DNA of 64,000 bases from a virus, in the IMG/VR virus record IMGVR_UViG_3300046003_007336, positions 1 through 64,000 of that record. One strand, 5' to 3'. Position 1 is the stretch's first letter. Every line of letters starts with the position of its first letter. The notes beneath the pieces are model-generated. The model worked only from the letters and a program-made list of their open reading frames with translations, was not told where the DNA came from and made no database searches. Both the position numbers and the translations under genes were made by a program. Positions 42,627 to 51,295 of this stretch are shown here, one piece after another.

Positions 42627-43082
42627 ATGACTGCCCTGATCGAGAAGATCAAGTCCGACCAACTCCAGGCCCGCAAAGATCGCAACCCGGTCGCGACCGC
42701 AGTGCTGACCACCCTCATCGGTGAAGTCAGCAAGGTGGGCCCGGATGGCAATCGCGAGGTCACGGACGCCAAGGTGGTCAAGACCCTGAAGTCGTTCATC
42801 GGCAACATCGACCTCAGCCTCGTCGGAGACCCCGGAGAAGGCATCAAGCCCCTGCCTGAGACTGAAGTCGATACCCGTACCCGCCTGCAAACCGAGCGGG
42901 ACCTCCTGGTCGCCTACGTTCCGCCGCAACTCACCGAGGCCGAACTCCGCGCCGCCATTGCGGGCGTGGCTCCGGGCGAGACCCTGACCATGCGGGACAC
43001 CGGCCGCATCAAGGGCCTGCTGGAAGACCTTCACCCCGGCGCCGTGGACGGCAAGATGCTCTCCATGGTCCTCAAGGGCTGA
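42627..43082 (+). CDS. GatB/YqeY-domain protein
   Basis: 151 residues from ATG 42627 with AAGGAAA upstream. Pattern L-x-x-D-Q-x-x-A-R-K-x(3)-P-V-A-T-A-V-L-T-T-L-x-G-E, then ERDLLVAYVPPQLTEAELRAAI and MRDTGRIKGLLEDLHPGAVDGKMLSMVLK, as in the YqeY family related to the tRNA-binding tail of GatB. It may act on tRNA; the same phage carries tRNAs and an AlaRS core. Confidence 0.85.
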   Translation: MTALIEKIKSDQLQARKDRNPVATAVLTTLIGEVSKVGPDGNREVTDAKVVKTLKSFIGNIDLSLVGDPGEGIKPLPETEVDTRTRLQTERDLLVAYVPPQLTEAELRAAIAGVAPGETLTMRDTGRIKGLLEDLHPGAVDGKMLSMVLKG

Positions 43083-43297
43083 TGGCCAAGAAAACGGCCA
43101 AGATCGACGTCGCGATGTGCGAGCGCGTTGCTGGGTCAACCGGCATGCTCGCCATCGTGGCTGGTCTTCGACAGATGAAAGAGTGGGCGGCCCTTCACGA
43201 CCGGACTTTCAAATACGGAGCCCGCTCGATGAGGTTCACATTTGCGAGTTCGGAAACCGCCGATTCATTTCGCGCCACGTTCGGAGAGGCCGAATGA
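43082..43297 (+). CDS. signature-tail family protein (short)
   Basis: 71 residues, TGATG overlap. Ends MRFTFASSETADSFRATFGEAE, the minimal form of the signature (F-x-F-x-S-x-E-x-A-x-x-F-x-x-x-F-G). Confidence 0.65.
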   Translation: MAKKTAKIDVAMCERVAGSTGMLAIVAGLRQMKEWAALHDRTFKYGARSMRFTFASSETADSFRATFGEAE

Positions 43298-43467
43298 GTC
43301 TGTGGCCCTTCAATCTGTCGCCGAGTTTCTGGACCAACCGGAAGCCCGGCAACGGCAATCGCCGCTACCGGTGCAGTGATAAGACCTGTCCCCACAAGAC
43401 GACCAAGGGCCAACTCAAGGTCAACGGCGGCGTCTGTTTCTCCTGCAAGAGCCCGATAACGCGATGA
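43294..43467 (+). CDS. small zinc-ribbon protein
   Basis: 57 residues from ATG 43294 (ATGA overlap). Two Cys pairs: YRCSDKTC and VCFSC, 20 residues apart, plus His after the first. Probably nucleic-acid or protein binding. Confidence 0.65.
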   Translation: MSLWPFNLSPSFWTNRKPGNGNRRYRCSDKTCPHKTTKGQLKVNGGVCFSCKSPITR

Positions 43468-44075
43468 TCATACTGGGCATGACTGGCGGCATCGGGGTCG
43501 GGAAATCGACCATCACTGCCGTGTTCCGCGCGACGAACATTCCGGTCCTCGACATGGATGCGGTCGTCCACGCCAGCTACGCTTCTGGCGCACACGGCGC
43601 GAAAGTGATCAAGCGACTCTTTCCATCGGCCATGAACGATGACGGGTCGGTCAACCGGACCAAGCTGTCCGAGATCGTCATGAATGACCCCAAGAACCTC
43701 GACGCTATCGAGGAAGGTATGTCCCCGATGATGGCCCTGAAGATGGGTGAGTTCGTCGGCACGCAGTCCCGTCTTCGCGCCCCCTTGGTCGTTATCGACG
43801 CCCCGACCCTGCTCGAAATGGGCTACAACCATTTCATGAGCCGCGTCCTGGTCGTGACGTGTGACCCCGAGGAACAGCGCAGGCGCGTCATGGCCCGCCC
43901 CGGCATGACGGAGGAAAAGTTTGCCTTCATAAACTCAAGGCAAATGCCCGAGGTCGAAAAGCTCAAACACGCCAACCACGTTATCGACACCACGGGTTCC
44001 ATCCAGGAAACTGTTGAAAAAGCCGAACGTCTTCTTGTAGAACTGGCCCTTCTCGACGGAGTAGTAGAGGGGTGA
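43464..44075 (+). CDS. coaE: dephospho-CoA kinase (CoaE-like)
   Basis: 203 residues, ATGA overlap. P-loop GMTGGIGVGKST, the DMDAVVH acceptor segment, LVVIDAPTLLEMG, LVVTCDPEEQRRRVMAR, FINSRQMPEVEK and HVIDTTGS are the CoaE landmarks in order. It would phosphorylate dephospho-CoA to CoA, rare in phages; a changed substrate is possible. Confidence 0.8.
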   Translation: MIILGMTGGIGVGKSTITAVFRATNIPVLDMDAVVHASYASGAHGAKVIKRLFPSAMNDDGSVNRTKLSEIVMNDPKNLDAIEEGMSPMMALKMGEFVGTQSRLRAPLVVIDAPTLLEMGYNHFMSRVLVVTCDPEEQRRRVMARPGMTEEKFAFINSRQMPEVEKLKHANHVIDTTGSIQETVEKAERLLVELALLDGVVEG

Positions 44076-44083
44076 TTTTTTAC

Positions 44084-44111
44084 TTGACGAGTAATACTTT
44101 CCTGTTACCCT
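44084..44111 (+). promoter_or_regulatory. promoter TTGACG-N16-TACCCT
   Basis: Upstream of ATG 44130; the short leader contains GGAGGA Shine-Dalgarno (conventional leader). Confidence 0.6.
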
Positions 44112-44129
44112 AAGAGCAGGAGGAAGATC

Positions 44130-44381
44130 ATGTCTCGCCAAGAAAACGCCGAAATCGCCATCGCAGACGTTATGCTGATGCGCGTGGGTGTTGCTCTCGA
44201 CGAGATCGATTACAGCTTGATGGCCGGGTATGTGGCCAGCCTGCCCTGTGATCGATATTCGGCCGAGGCGCCGACGTTCTTCCGTTCCTATCTGGAAACC
44301 GCGACGTGCGCCCGCCCCGACATCGAGCATTACGATGCCCTTGTCTCCCGCGTGGCCACCGCCTTGGGGAACGTTTACTGA
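44130..44381 (+). CDS. small helical hypothetical protein
   Basis: 83 residues. Not recognised. First of six coupled small genes running to 45630. Confidence 0.6.
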   Translation: MSRQENAEIAIADVMLMRVGVALDEIDYSLMAGYVASLPCDRYSAEAPTFFRSYLETATCARPDIEHYDALVSRVATALGNVY

Positions 44382-44776
44382 TGACCGATGCTGCTCCCGC
44401 CGACACCCGTGTCGTTCTGTCCTTCCCGCTCGGCGAACCCGAAGCGATGACCCTGACCGGCGAAAGCGTCCGTCTGATCAAGACGCTGGAAGACCTCGAT
44501 ATGGCCTCCATTCTGAAAAAGGCCGATCTCCGCCCCTGCACGCGATACGAGGTCGTGATCAGCGTCAAGATGGAGCGCACCACCAGCGGCAGCCTGTGCG
44601 TGTCCGACACCCCGGTGATCGAGGCGGTGCTGCGCGGCTCCGGCGCAGGCCGCAAGCTCGCGAGCCTGCTCCAGAGTGAGGAGCATCCCGACAGCAAAAT
44701 CCACAGGGCATACCGCATCTATTCGTTCTTCGAAGACGGCTTCCAGTCCGTCGTGGAGATTCCGGCCAATGTCTGA
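44381..44776 (+). CDS. hypothetical protein
   Basis: 131 residues from ATG 44381 (TGATG). Mixed alpha/beta, with ASILKKADLRPCTRYEVVISV. Not recognised. Confidence 0.6.
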   Translation: MTDAAPADTRVVLSFPLGEPEAMTLTGESVRLIKTLEDLDMASILKKADLRPCTRYEVVISVKMERTTSGSLCVSDTPVIEAVLRGSGAGRKLASLLQSEEHPDSKIHRAYRIYSFFEDGFQSVVEIPANV

Positions 44777-44915
44777 CGCCATTTTGCTGTCCGCCGCCAT
44801 GGCCCCGCCCATTGTCCTGATTGTGGCCACTTTCTGGGAAATGCGTCCTCGGCTGTCCCCCGCGACGATCACGGCCATGCGCCACGCCGTCGATGAATGG
44901 GAGAGAAACCACTGA
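44769..44915 (+). CDS. tiny membrane protein
   Basis: 48 residues: MSDAILLSAAMAPPIVLIVAT is hydrophobic, followed by a polar helix. Overlaps both neighbours. Confidence 0.5.
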   Translation: MSDAILLSAAMAPPIVLIVATFWEMRPRLSPATITAMRHAVDEWERNH

Positions 44916-45232
44916 TGAAAAACTCTGACCGCCCCATCCGCATCGCCGCGCACATCGAATGCGTCCTCATGGACGAGAGCCGCGAGGTCGAGTCCCGTAG
45001 CGAAGACTACGTCAACAAGAGCGAAGCCAAGGCCTTCGCCCGTGGCGTCTCCAAGGGGTTGTCCGACGCCGCCTCCATCGTTCGGGTCGAGACCGACAAG
45101 GTCACCCGTAGCCCGGCCGCCCTGTTGGCCGACCGCTGCTTCGAAGCTTCCCTGGCTTGTCCGGGAAGCCCGATCTCGGCTCTGCTGGTTGAGGTCGGCA
45201 ACTATCTCGATGTCTCGCAGGCCCGTGGCTAA
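44915..45232 (+). CDS. hypothetical protein
   Basis: 105 residues from ATG 44915 (TGATG overlap). Helical C-terminal part (CFEASLACPGSPISALLVEV). Not recognised. Confidence 0.55.
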   Translation: MKNSDRPIRIAAHIECVLMDESREVESRSEDYVNKSEAKAFARGVSKGLSDAASIVRVETDKVTRSPAALLADRCFEASLACPGSPISALLVEVGNYLDVSQARG

Positions 45233-45467
45233 GCGAATTCGGCGCATCAAGAACAAGGACGGCCTCTATACGCCGTCAGGTTTGAAAGGTCGCCTGATTG
45301 CCGAGGAAGGTATCGGCGTCCTCTTGGAGGAACTCCGCGAACGCGGATATAGCCATTGGGACGCCCATCAACTAATGTTGGATGTCCTACAAGGACCGTG
45401 GGAAACATTCCTCCAAGTTGGCGACATCATTGCAAAACGAGAACCCCTCTCCGACGACGACGATTGA
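45210..45467 (+). CDS. small basic protein
   Basis: 85 residues from ATG 45210, overlapping the previous gene by 23 bases. Basic N-terminus (SRRPVAKRIRRIKNKDG) and acidic end (SDDDD). Not recognised. Confidence 0.55.
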   Translation: MSRRPVAKRIRRIKNKDGLYTPSGLKGRLIAEEGIGVLLEELRERGYSHWDAHQLMLDVLQGPWETFLQVGDIIAKREPLSDDDD

Positions 45468-45483
45468 AGACCGCGACTATCTT

Positions 45484-45630
45484 GTGGCCCGCGACCGCGC
45501 CGACCGCGAACTCCGTCTCGAAGCCTTGACCCTGGCGGTCAAGGTCTGCAACAACGACCCCTACGTGTGCATTCAGATCGCCGCCGACTTCGAGAACTAT
45601 CTGAGGAACGGACTACAAGATGGCGTATGA
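45484..45630 (+). CDS. small helical protein, start uncertain
   Basis: About 48 residues from GTG 45484. An ATT at 45463 would give ATTGA coupling like the neighbours; an ATG at 45382 would overlap the previous gene by 86 bases. Sequence LRLEALTLAVKVCNNDPYVC is helical. Confidence 0.45.
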   Translation: MARDRADRELRLEALTLAVKVCNNDPYVCIQIAADFENYLRNGLQDGV

Positions 45631-45979
45631 AGGCGACCACAGAGAGCCCGTCTACCTGACTTTCGGGGCTCTCGACCGCTTCCCAAGCGATTGCCCGTTC
45701 AGGAGAGATCGCCAGCCCCGCCGTGAGACCATGTCTGCTGAGGCCACCGCGATGGGCTGGGAAACATGCTGCCTGATTCCTCTTCCCGATACGCTGAACA
45801 TGACGAGCATGAAAAGCAGTCTTCGTCGTCTCTACGGCCTTCGGGACGAGATTGACTCCTATAAGGAGGGCAACACGACGTGGCTGCTGAACAACAAATA
45901 TCGAATAGAACTCGGTGGCCATTGGGCCGTGCTGGGCCTCACAGATAGTGACGCCGTGAAATTGAAAATGTTATGGTAG
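45620..45979 (+). CDS. signature-tail family protein
   Basis: 119 residues. Ends HWAVLGLTDSDAVKLKMLW, the cleanest form of the signature (W-x-x-x-G-L-x-D-S-D-A-V-K-L-K-M-L-W). Immediately upstream of the carbamoyltransferase gene. Confidence 0.7.
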   Translation: MAYEGDHREPVYLTFGALDRFPSDCPFRRDRQPRRETMSAEATAMGWETCCLIPLPDTLNMTSMKSSLRRLYGLRDEIDSYKEGNTTWLLNNKYRIELGGHWAVLGLTDSDAVKLKMLW

Positions 45980-45982
45980 AGC

Positions 45983-46897
45983 ATGCATATCCTTTCCGTA
46001 GATCAGTTTGATCGTGCCTTCATAGATCGTCTCTTCTATCGCGCTGGTCGCTACGACCGCCTTTCCGCCAGGGAGCGGCATCGCGAAAGCCCGGCCGCGA
46101 ACAAGCTCCTGACCAATCTCTTCTATGAGCCGAGCACGCGAACGTCCTCGTCCTTTCATGCCGCGATGACGAAGCTCGGCGGCTCCGTCATCCCGATCAA
46201 CGACGTCACGTATTCAAGCGTGTCCAAAGGCGAGACCCTCGAAGACACCATACGGACGATGGCCTCCTACAGCGACGTCATCGTTCTCCGCCACACCGAG
46301 GTCGGCGCCGCTGCTCGCGCCGCTGCCGTGTCCCCGGTCCCGATCATCAACGCCGGGGACGGCGTCGGTGAGCACCCCACGCAAGCCCTTCTTGACCTCT
46401 TCACCATCCTGTCCGAGCAGGACCGTATCGACGGCATCACAGTCACGCTCGTGGGCGATCTCAAGCATGGTCGGACGGTCCACAGCCTGTCGAAGCTCCT
46501 CCGTCTATTCGACGTCCAGGTCAACTTCGTCGCCCCTTCTCATCTCGGGATGCCAGACCAATACACTCGCCCCGAGGATGGTTTCTCCTCAACGCTCGGA
46601 GATTTCATCGACACCTCAGACGTCATCTACATGACGCGGGTCCAGAAGGAGAGGTTCGTGGCGCGCGACCCATGGCCGGGTCAAATCGAGACCGACCCTG
46701 TTCTTGCCGACACCGACTATGGCATCACCGTCGATGACATGAAGGCCGCCAAGCCGACCATGTCCCTCATGCATCCGTTCCCCCGGAACGAGGAAATTCC
46801 AGTCGAAATCGACGCCGACCCGCGAGCGGCTTACTTCCGCCAGATGCGCAACGGCCTCCTGGTCCGCATGGCCCTCCTGGAAAGCGTTCTGGCGTGA
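45983..46897 (+). CDS. pyrB: aspartate carbamoyltransferase catalytic chain
   Basis: 304 residues, normal length. Carbamoyl-phosphate site FYEPSTRTSSSF, the HTEVGAA loop, HPTQALLDLF, GDLKHGRTVHSLSKLL (aspartate domain), VIYMTRVQKERF and LMHPFPRNEEI are all present. It would make carbamoyl aspartate, the committed pyrimidine step, bypassing host control since no PyrI is visible. Three bases after the preceding stop. Confidence 0.92.
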   Translation: MHILSVDQFDRAFIDRLFYRAGRYDRLSARERHRESPAANKLLTNLFYEPSTRTSSSFHAAMTKLGGSVIPINDVTYSSVSKGETLEDTIRTMASYSDVIVLRHTEVGAAARAAAVSPVPIINAGDGVGEHPTQALLDLFTILSEQDRIDGITVTLVGDLKHGRTVHSLSKLLRLFDVQVNFVAPSHLGMPDQYTRPEDGFSSTLGDFIDTSDVIYMTRVQKERFVARDPWPGQIETDPVLADTDYGITVDDMKAAKPTMSLMHPFPRNEEIPVEIDADPRAAYFRQMRNGLLVRMALLESVLA

Positions 46898-47235
46898 TTC
46901 TCTGCGACAACAGCAACCTGCGAGACATCGGCACGGCTGGCTATCTCCTCGATAAGATTGAAGACACATTCCCAGAAGAACGTGTCGGCGCCGGGTCCAT
47001 CAACCAGTGCGTTCTCGAATGGTGCGCCGCAGTTAATGGAACGCCGGATGCGAAAACGACCGACCACGATCAAGAGCACGCCCGCCTGCGAGAAATTCTC
47101 GCCGACGTAGAGCACCTTGGGTACTACTGGGTACGCGATTTTCGACGACGCCATTGCGAACCCAAGTCCCCCGGTTTCTGGGTCATCTACGGCTTGAGCG
47201 ACCGCGACGTCGTCAAGCTGAAGGTAATGTGGTGA
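46894..47235 (+). CDS. signature-tail family protein
   Basis: 113 residues from GTG 46894. Ends WVIYGLSDRDVVKLKVMW. Overlaps pyrB and the next gene by four bases each. Confidence 0.65.
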   Translation: MILCDNSNLRDIGTAGYLLDKIEDTFPEERVGAGSINQCVLEWCAAVNGTPDAKTTDHDQEHARLREILADVEHLGYYWVRDFRRRHCEPKSPGFWVIYGLSDRDVVKLKVMW

Positions 47236-47465
47236 CCGCACCGCTCAGCACGTTCGAAGTCAAGGGAACCGACGCCACTGTGGTGGTCGAGTTCGATGAC
47301 CGCAATTACTTCGATGAGTTCCTTAGATTTTGCGGCATCCTCTATGAGGTGACGGGTAAATACACAACCAGGAACGTCATCGAAGGTGGGGATGAGAAGG
47401 GGGCATGGTGGAAAGTTATCGGCCTGACCGATGCACAGGTTATTCAGATCAAAATGCTGTGGTGA
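47232..47465 (+). CDS. signature-tail family protein
   Basis: 77 residues from GTG 47232 (GTGA). Ends WWKVIGLTDAQVIQIKMLW. N-terminal VVVEFDDRNYFDEFLRFC resembles a second copy of the strand-helix unit. Confidence 0.65.
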   Translation: MTAPLSTFEVKGTDATVVVEFDDRNYFDEFLRFCGILYEVTGKYTTRNVIEGGDEKGAWWKVIGLTDAQVIQIKMLW

Positions 47466-47728
47466 TCAACGTGGACTGGATGCCCAGCAAGCCAGTTGAT
47501 GTCCTTACCGCAGATGGCCCGAGCCGGTGCGTGCTACAGTCGCATACCCGATACACTCACAAGTTCCTCAGGCAAATAGACGAAAAGGAACTCGTCTATG
47601 AAATCCTGGGCCGCGTGGTTGAAGTCATCCGCCATATTGGACGCAATGACCAATGGGTTGTTGCCCACGACGTTACTGACTCGGAAGCCGTGATGCTGAA
47701 AATGATGTGGCCTCTTCTTAAGAAATAA
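47462..47728 (+). CDS. signature-tail family protein
   Basis: 88 residues from GTG 47462 (GTGA). Contains WVVAHDVTDSEAVMLKMMW; aligns along its length with the protein at 49430-49711. Confidence 0.65.
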   Translation: MINVDWMPSKPVDVLTADGPSRCVLQSHTRYTHKFLRQIDEKELVYEILGRVVEVIRHIGRNDQWVVAHDVTDSEAVMLKMMWPLLKK

Positions 47729-47752
47729 TTCGGGTTCTGCTTTGAGTCCGAG

Positions 47753-47758
47753 TAGTAT
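47753..47758 (+). promoter_or_regulatory. -10 box adjacent to start codon
   Basis: TAGTAT-CTAGGG-ATG (47765); the -35 is weak. Confidence 0.35.
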
Positions 47759-47764
47759 CTAGGG

Positions 47765-48151
47765 ATGAAAGACACAAAAGTCATCCAACTGTTCGGCAAC
47801 GCTCCTCCGGTCACCACCTTCATCGTGGAAACCGAAGAAGACGCCCTTCAGAAGTTTTTCGACGCCCTCAAGGAACGTCGTGCGATCTTCGAACACATCA
47901 CCGAAGAAACGCAGATGGATTTTGTTCTCTTCATCAACGCAACGGAGACTTGCCAGTATCGGCAAATCGTCTCCGAGATCATAGCCGACGAACGCAACCA
48001 GGACCCTGTGTCGAACGAACTGTTCCTCACCCGTTTGGTTGAAGACCTCGTCTTCGATGGCGTATCCCCTCCCGGCACCTCCATGGCGGTCTTCGTGGAC
48101 CCGTGGAACACCTATATGGAAGATGTCCGCACGGTCCTGCGAGGCGAGTGA
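47765..48151 (+). CDS. hypothetical protein
   Basis: 128 residues. VETEEDALQKFFDALKER near the N-terminus has the D-A-x-x-F helix of the signature family but in the N-terminal half. Otherwise unrecognised. Confidence 0.65.
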   Translation: MKDTKVIQLFGNAPPVTTFIVETEEDALQKFFDALKERRAIFEHITEETQMDFVLFINATETCQYRQIVSEIIADERNQDPVSNELFLTRLVEDLVFDGVSPPGTSMAVFVDPWNTYMEDVRTVLRGE

Positions 48152-48192
48152 TTTATTTTGCAGATTTTGGACCACCCGGCTAATGAGCAGGA

Positions 48193-48474
48193 ATGGACAA
48201 TCTCTTCCTCGACGTCGAAACCCCTTACGCCGATGTTCGGCGCCAGATGGAAGCGAACTTCTTCGCCACCCGGCAGCCCGGCCAGTATGATTTCTGGGTC
48301 CGCAAGGGTATCCCGACCTGGGGCGCCGTGTCAGTCTTCGACATGCCTCCCCTGCTTGACGACGAGGAGCCCTGCAAGGTGGTCCGCTTCCAGTTTGATT
48401 CTGACAACGAAGCCCTGGCTTTCTACCTCCGCAACGCCAACATCTTGCTCCGCATGGAGGGCATGACGAAGTGA
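48193..48474 (+). CDS. signature-tail family protein
   Basis: 93 residues. VVRFQFDSDNEALAFYLRNANILLRM is the signature followed by a short tail. Similar to the next two genes. Confidence 0.65.
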   Translation: MDNLFLDVETPYADVRRQMEANFFATRQPGQYDFWVRKGIPTWGAVSVFDMPPLLDDEEPCKVVRFQFDSDNEALAFYLRNANILLRMEGMTK

Positions 48475-48731
48475 AAGCCAACAGCGCGGCTATGGGCTTG
48501 CTTCCAACCTTGGCCGATCTCATGGAACGCAATCCAGAGGCCGAGCCCGGCGATCTCGATGTGGCTTTCACTGCGGTGAATCAACCGGCCTTCCGGGAAT
48601 GCGCTCGCTATCTCGGCTACACCCCTGATCATGGCTTCGTCTATCGGCTTCGCTTCCCGACCCGGAACGACGCGCTTGAATATCTCCTCCGGCACAACCC
48701 CAGCTACTGGTTATATCGTGATCATCAATGA
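48471..48731 (+). CDS. signature-tail family protein
   Basis: 86 residues from GTG 48471 (GTGA). VYRLRFPTRNDALEYLLRHNPSYWLYR matches neighbours. Confidence 0.65.
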   Translation: MKANSAAMGLLPTLADLMERNPEAEPGDLDVAFTAVNQPAFRECARYLGYTPDHGFVYRLRFPTRNDALEYLLRHNPSYWLYRDHQ

Positions 48732-48996
48732 GAGCCATGAGCACCTGACGTTGGACCGATCAGATTTCGGACCACCGGGCCCTGATGAATATGACTTCGC
48801 CATCAAGCGAAATTCACCCACCATCAACAACCTGAATGGCGAATGCATCGGTAACTGGGAGATTGACCAGTCTCAGATAGAACGTCGGCGAAACCTCATG
48901 CACGGTTATCTGTACCGGCTCCGGTTTCCTTCAGAGACAGCCGTGCTGGCCTTCTACATGACCCACTCCGACTACGTGATCTGGTTCAGGAATTAA
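48718..48996 (+). CDS. signature-tail family protein
   Basis: 92 residues from GTG 48718. LYRLRFPSETAVLAFYMTHSDYVIWFRN; nearest relative is the previous gene. The ATG at 48728 is in another frame. Confidence 0.6.
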   Translation: MIINESHEHLTLDRSDFGPPGPDEYDFAIKRNSPTINNLNGECIGNWEIDQSQIERRRNLMHGYLYRLRFPSETAVLAFYMTHSDYVIWFRN

Positions 48997-49025
48997 TTGA
49001 CCGGTTTCGGTTTCCCCAATAGGGT
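48997..49025 (+). promoter_or_regulatory. promoter giving leaderless mRNA
   Basis: TTGACC-N17-TAGGGT-GCCGAA-ATG (49032). Confidence 0.65.
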
Positions 49026-49031
49026 GCCGAA

Positions 49032-49436
49032 ATGCAGGAGCCACTCTACAGAACAGGCACGAGCCTCCGTGTCCCATATTTTCGGGATGATCTCCTGCTC
49101 GTGAACTGCACGTCCGAGGATGCGAGCATCGTCGTGCTCGTTATCGCTGATGGGGAACGCGAGGGCATCCTGGCTCGATACACGCCCGTCCTGCGGGGAT
49201 GGGCCTATCAGTTGCACACTCGCTCCTTTGAGCTTCTCTCCCAGCCCCTGCTGGACCCTTATGAAACCGAACCCCGCAATCCCCAACCGGGCATTCGAGA
49301 TGTCTTCGCCACCATCAATGACGTCTGTAAGGGCCGCTGGGGTTTCAACGGGCGTGACATGATCGACGGCGTCGTCACTCTCATTTTCGAGGACGAACGG
49401 GACGCGGCAGTGTTCAGGCTGGCCGACCGATGGTGA
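49032..49436 (+). CDS. signature-tail family protein
   Basis: 134 residues. Ends GVVTLIFEDERDAAVFRLADRW. First gene of a tightly coupled run to 51639. Confidence 0.7.
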   Translation: MQEPLYRTGTSLRVPYFRDDLLLVNCTSEDASIVVLVIADGEREGILARYTPVLRGWAYQLHTRSFELLSQPLLDPYETEPRNPQPGIRDVFATINDVCKGRWGFNGRDMIDGVVTLIFEDERDAAVFRLADRW

Positions 49437-49711
49437 ATGAGATCATTTGGCAAGGAGACCCCGTTCGGGCTCCCCGGTGCGTCCTCTCGACCAAGATCAC
49501 CCACACGGGCAATTCGTCGCCGGACTACCACAGCCACATGGCTGAGCGCGACACCCTTGTCGCCCTCATCGAAGAGCTTGCCCTGAAGTCCTATGCGTCC
49601 GGCCGCCTGCTCTTCAAGCGTCAGGGCGTCGCCCGCTATGACGGCGTGTGGGAAATCTATTGGTTGAGCGACGCCGACGCCATGGCCCTCAAGATCGCGT
49701 GGGAAGGATGA
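49430..49711 (+). CDS. signature-tail family protein
   Basis: 93 residues. Ends WEIYWLSDADAMALKIAWEG. Overlaps the previous stop by seven bases. Confidence 0.65.
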   Translation: MVNEIIWQGDPVRAPRCVLSTKITHTGNSSPDYHSHMAERDTLVALIEELALKSYASGRLLFKRQGVARYDGVWEIYWLSDADAMALKIAWEG

Positions 49712-50133
49712 TTCGCAAACCCTTCAGAGAGATGGTGGGTCTACACAGTTTTGGGGCTGTGGCCGACTGGATTGTCAGTCACCCCCAGGTCTTGATCGAC
49801 AATCAGAACACATCCATGCGGCTCTTTTTCGCAGCCCGGTATGCCGCTCATCTCTCCCCGGTCATCGTCTGCCCGGACTTCGAGATCAAGAAGGTGAGCT
49901 TCAACATGAGACAGCCCGAGGGGCGGTTCATCTATGGGGATATGTTGATCGTGTGGTCGGGGGCCAAAGACTTCAACCCGTTCACCGGATTTGAGAGCAG
50001 TGGTCTCGTTCTGACCGGACGTGGTTGCGCGACCCGCGACGATGACGAAAACCAACGTCACCGGTATGATGTTAGGTTCACGCGCACGGTCTGGCACCGG
50101 ATGATCACTCGCATGATGTTGGAAGCCGAATGA
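49708..50133 (+). CDS. hypothetical protein in signature array
   Basis: 141 residues from ATG 49708 (ATGA). Only a weak version of the tail (YDVRFTRTVWHRMITRMML). Not recognised. Confidence 0.6.
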   Translation: MIRKPFREMVGLHSFGAVADWIVSHPQVLIDNQNTSMRLFFAARYAAHLSPVIVCPDFEIKKVSFNMRQPEGRFIYGDMLIVWSGAKDFNPFTGFESSGLVLTGRGCATRDDDENQRHRYDVRFTRTVWHRMITRMMLEAE

Positions 50134-50516
50134 CGATGCTGCGATTCTATGCTATCGACGAGGACGGTATCGAGATCAGGACCGCTCATCTGATGCGCGT
50201 GAACCCGTTCGGCGCCGAGCACGACAAAAAAAATCGCCCGATTCGAAAAGGGACGTTTGCGCGGTATCGGAGAGGGGTTCCCAATCCCTTCATCTGCGCG
50301 CGGTTTTCCCTCCAGGCCGCCGACTATTATTCTGGGTGCCCCGTAACTCGTGATCGAATTCAGTGGATTCACGACAACACAACCGGCTGCTGGTCGATCT
50401 ATTCGTACACCACGAAGGCCGCCCGCCGCATGGGTTCCTCCAATGATCTTTGGTGGTTCACCTTCGGGTTTCAGGACCGCGCCGATGCCGCCAAATACAA
50501 GATGGTGTGGGAATGA
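50130..50516 (+). CDS. signature-tail family protein
   Basis: 128 residues. Ends WWFTFGFQDRADAAKYKMVWE. Coupled to both neighbours. Confidence 0.65.
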   Translation: MTMLRFYAIDEDGIEIRTAHLMRVNPFGAEHDKKNRPIRKGTFARYRRGVPNPFICARFSLQAADYYSGCPVTRDRIQWIHDNTTGCWSIYSYTTKAARRMGSSNDLWWFTFGFQDRADAAKYKMVWE

Positions 50517-50719
50517 CCTCAATCTGCCTACCGAGTAATCTCTGTGATATCGAGTTCCGACGCGCTGGCACGACCGACGCCGTGTTGAAATGGTGTGAGG
50601 AACACATAGGAAACCGCGTCGAGGTCAAGGCCGAGTGGATTACTCGACGATATGCGCAGGTGTGGATGCATTTCGAGCGCGACACGGACTTCGTCGCCTT
50701 CAAACTAGCGTGGCTCTGA
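50513..50719 (+). CDS. signature-tail family protein (short)
   Basis: 68 residues from ATG 50513 (ATGA). Ends VWMHFERDTDFVAFKLAWL; nearly the isolated signature domain. Confidence 0.65.
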   Translation: MTSICLPSNLCDIEFRRAGTTDAVLKWCEEHIGNRVEVKAEWITRRYAQVWMHFERDTDFVAFKLAWL

Positions 50720-51060
50720 TGGACGAAGATGCAGAAACTGAGATCGAAGCTCTTAAGGCCAAGATCGTCACCATGTTTCACAAGTCTCAAAATTTCTTGC
50801 AAGAGAAAAAAGAGGCCGATGAAGCGGCGAACTTTATGTGGACGGTGCTGAAGAATCTCAACGATGGCTGGCATGCTTTCCATACGGCACCCCTAGACGA
50901 AGACGACAAGAATGCAATTCTCCGCTGGGTTCGCCGCTATGTGGACATGCCAGACCGGACGTGGTGCTATCGAGAGTACGGTTCCAGGATGTCCTTTATT
51001 TTCGCCTTCCGCCACGCCAGTGATTGCGCGAAGGCCAAGCTGATGTTCGATCATGATTGA
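50719..51060 (+). CDS. signature-tail family protein
   Basis: 113 residues from ATG 50719. Helical charged N-terminus; ends SFIFAFRHASDCAKAKLMFDHD. Confidence 0.65.
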   Translation: MDEDAETEIEALKAKIVTMFHKSQNFLQEKKEADEAANFMWTVLKNLNDGWHAFHTAPLDEDDKNAILRWVRRYVDMPDRTWCYREYGSRMSFIFAFRHASDCAKAKLMFDHD

Positions 51061-51295
51061 CGAGAACTCCCACCCGGACCTCCACACAGCCAACCTGCTC
51101 TTGAAGCTCCACAACGTCCCGGCGATCATCAAGGACCGGAGCTATCGGGCCGACCGTGACCCCCGCCCGTATCGGCTCTCCTATGGGCTGGCGCGGTTTA
51201 ACCGTGAGGCAGACAACGCTCGGTCCTATGAGTGGACCCGCGTATACAAGACGCCCGCGAGCCTCCTGGCTGGCGTGAGGAGACTGGTAGAATGA
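51053..51295 (+). CDS. small hypothetical protein
   Basis: 80 residues. Charged and Arg-rich; no signature tail. Overlaps both neighbours. Confidence 0.55.
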   Translation: MIDENSHPDLHTANLLLKLHNVPAIIKDRSYRADRDPRPYRLSYGLARFNREADNARSYEWTRVYKTPASLLAGVRRLVE

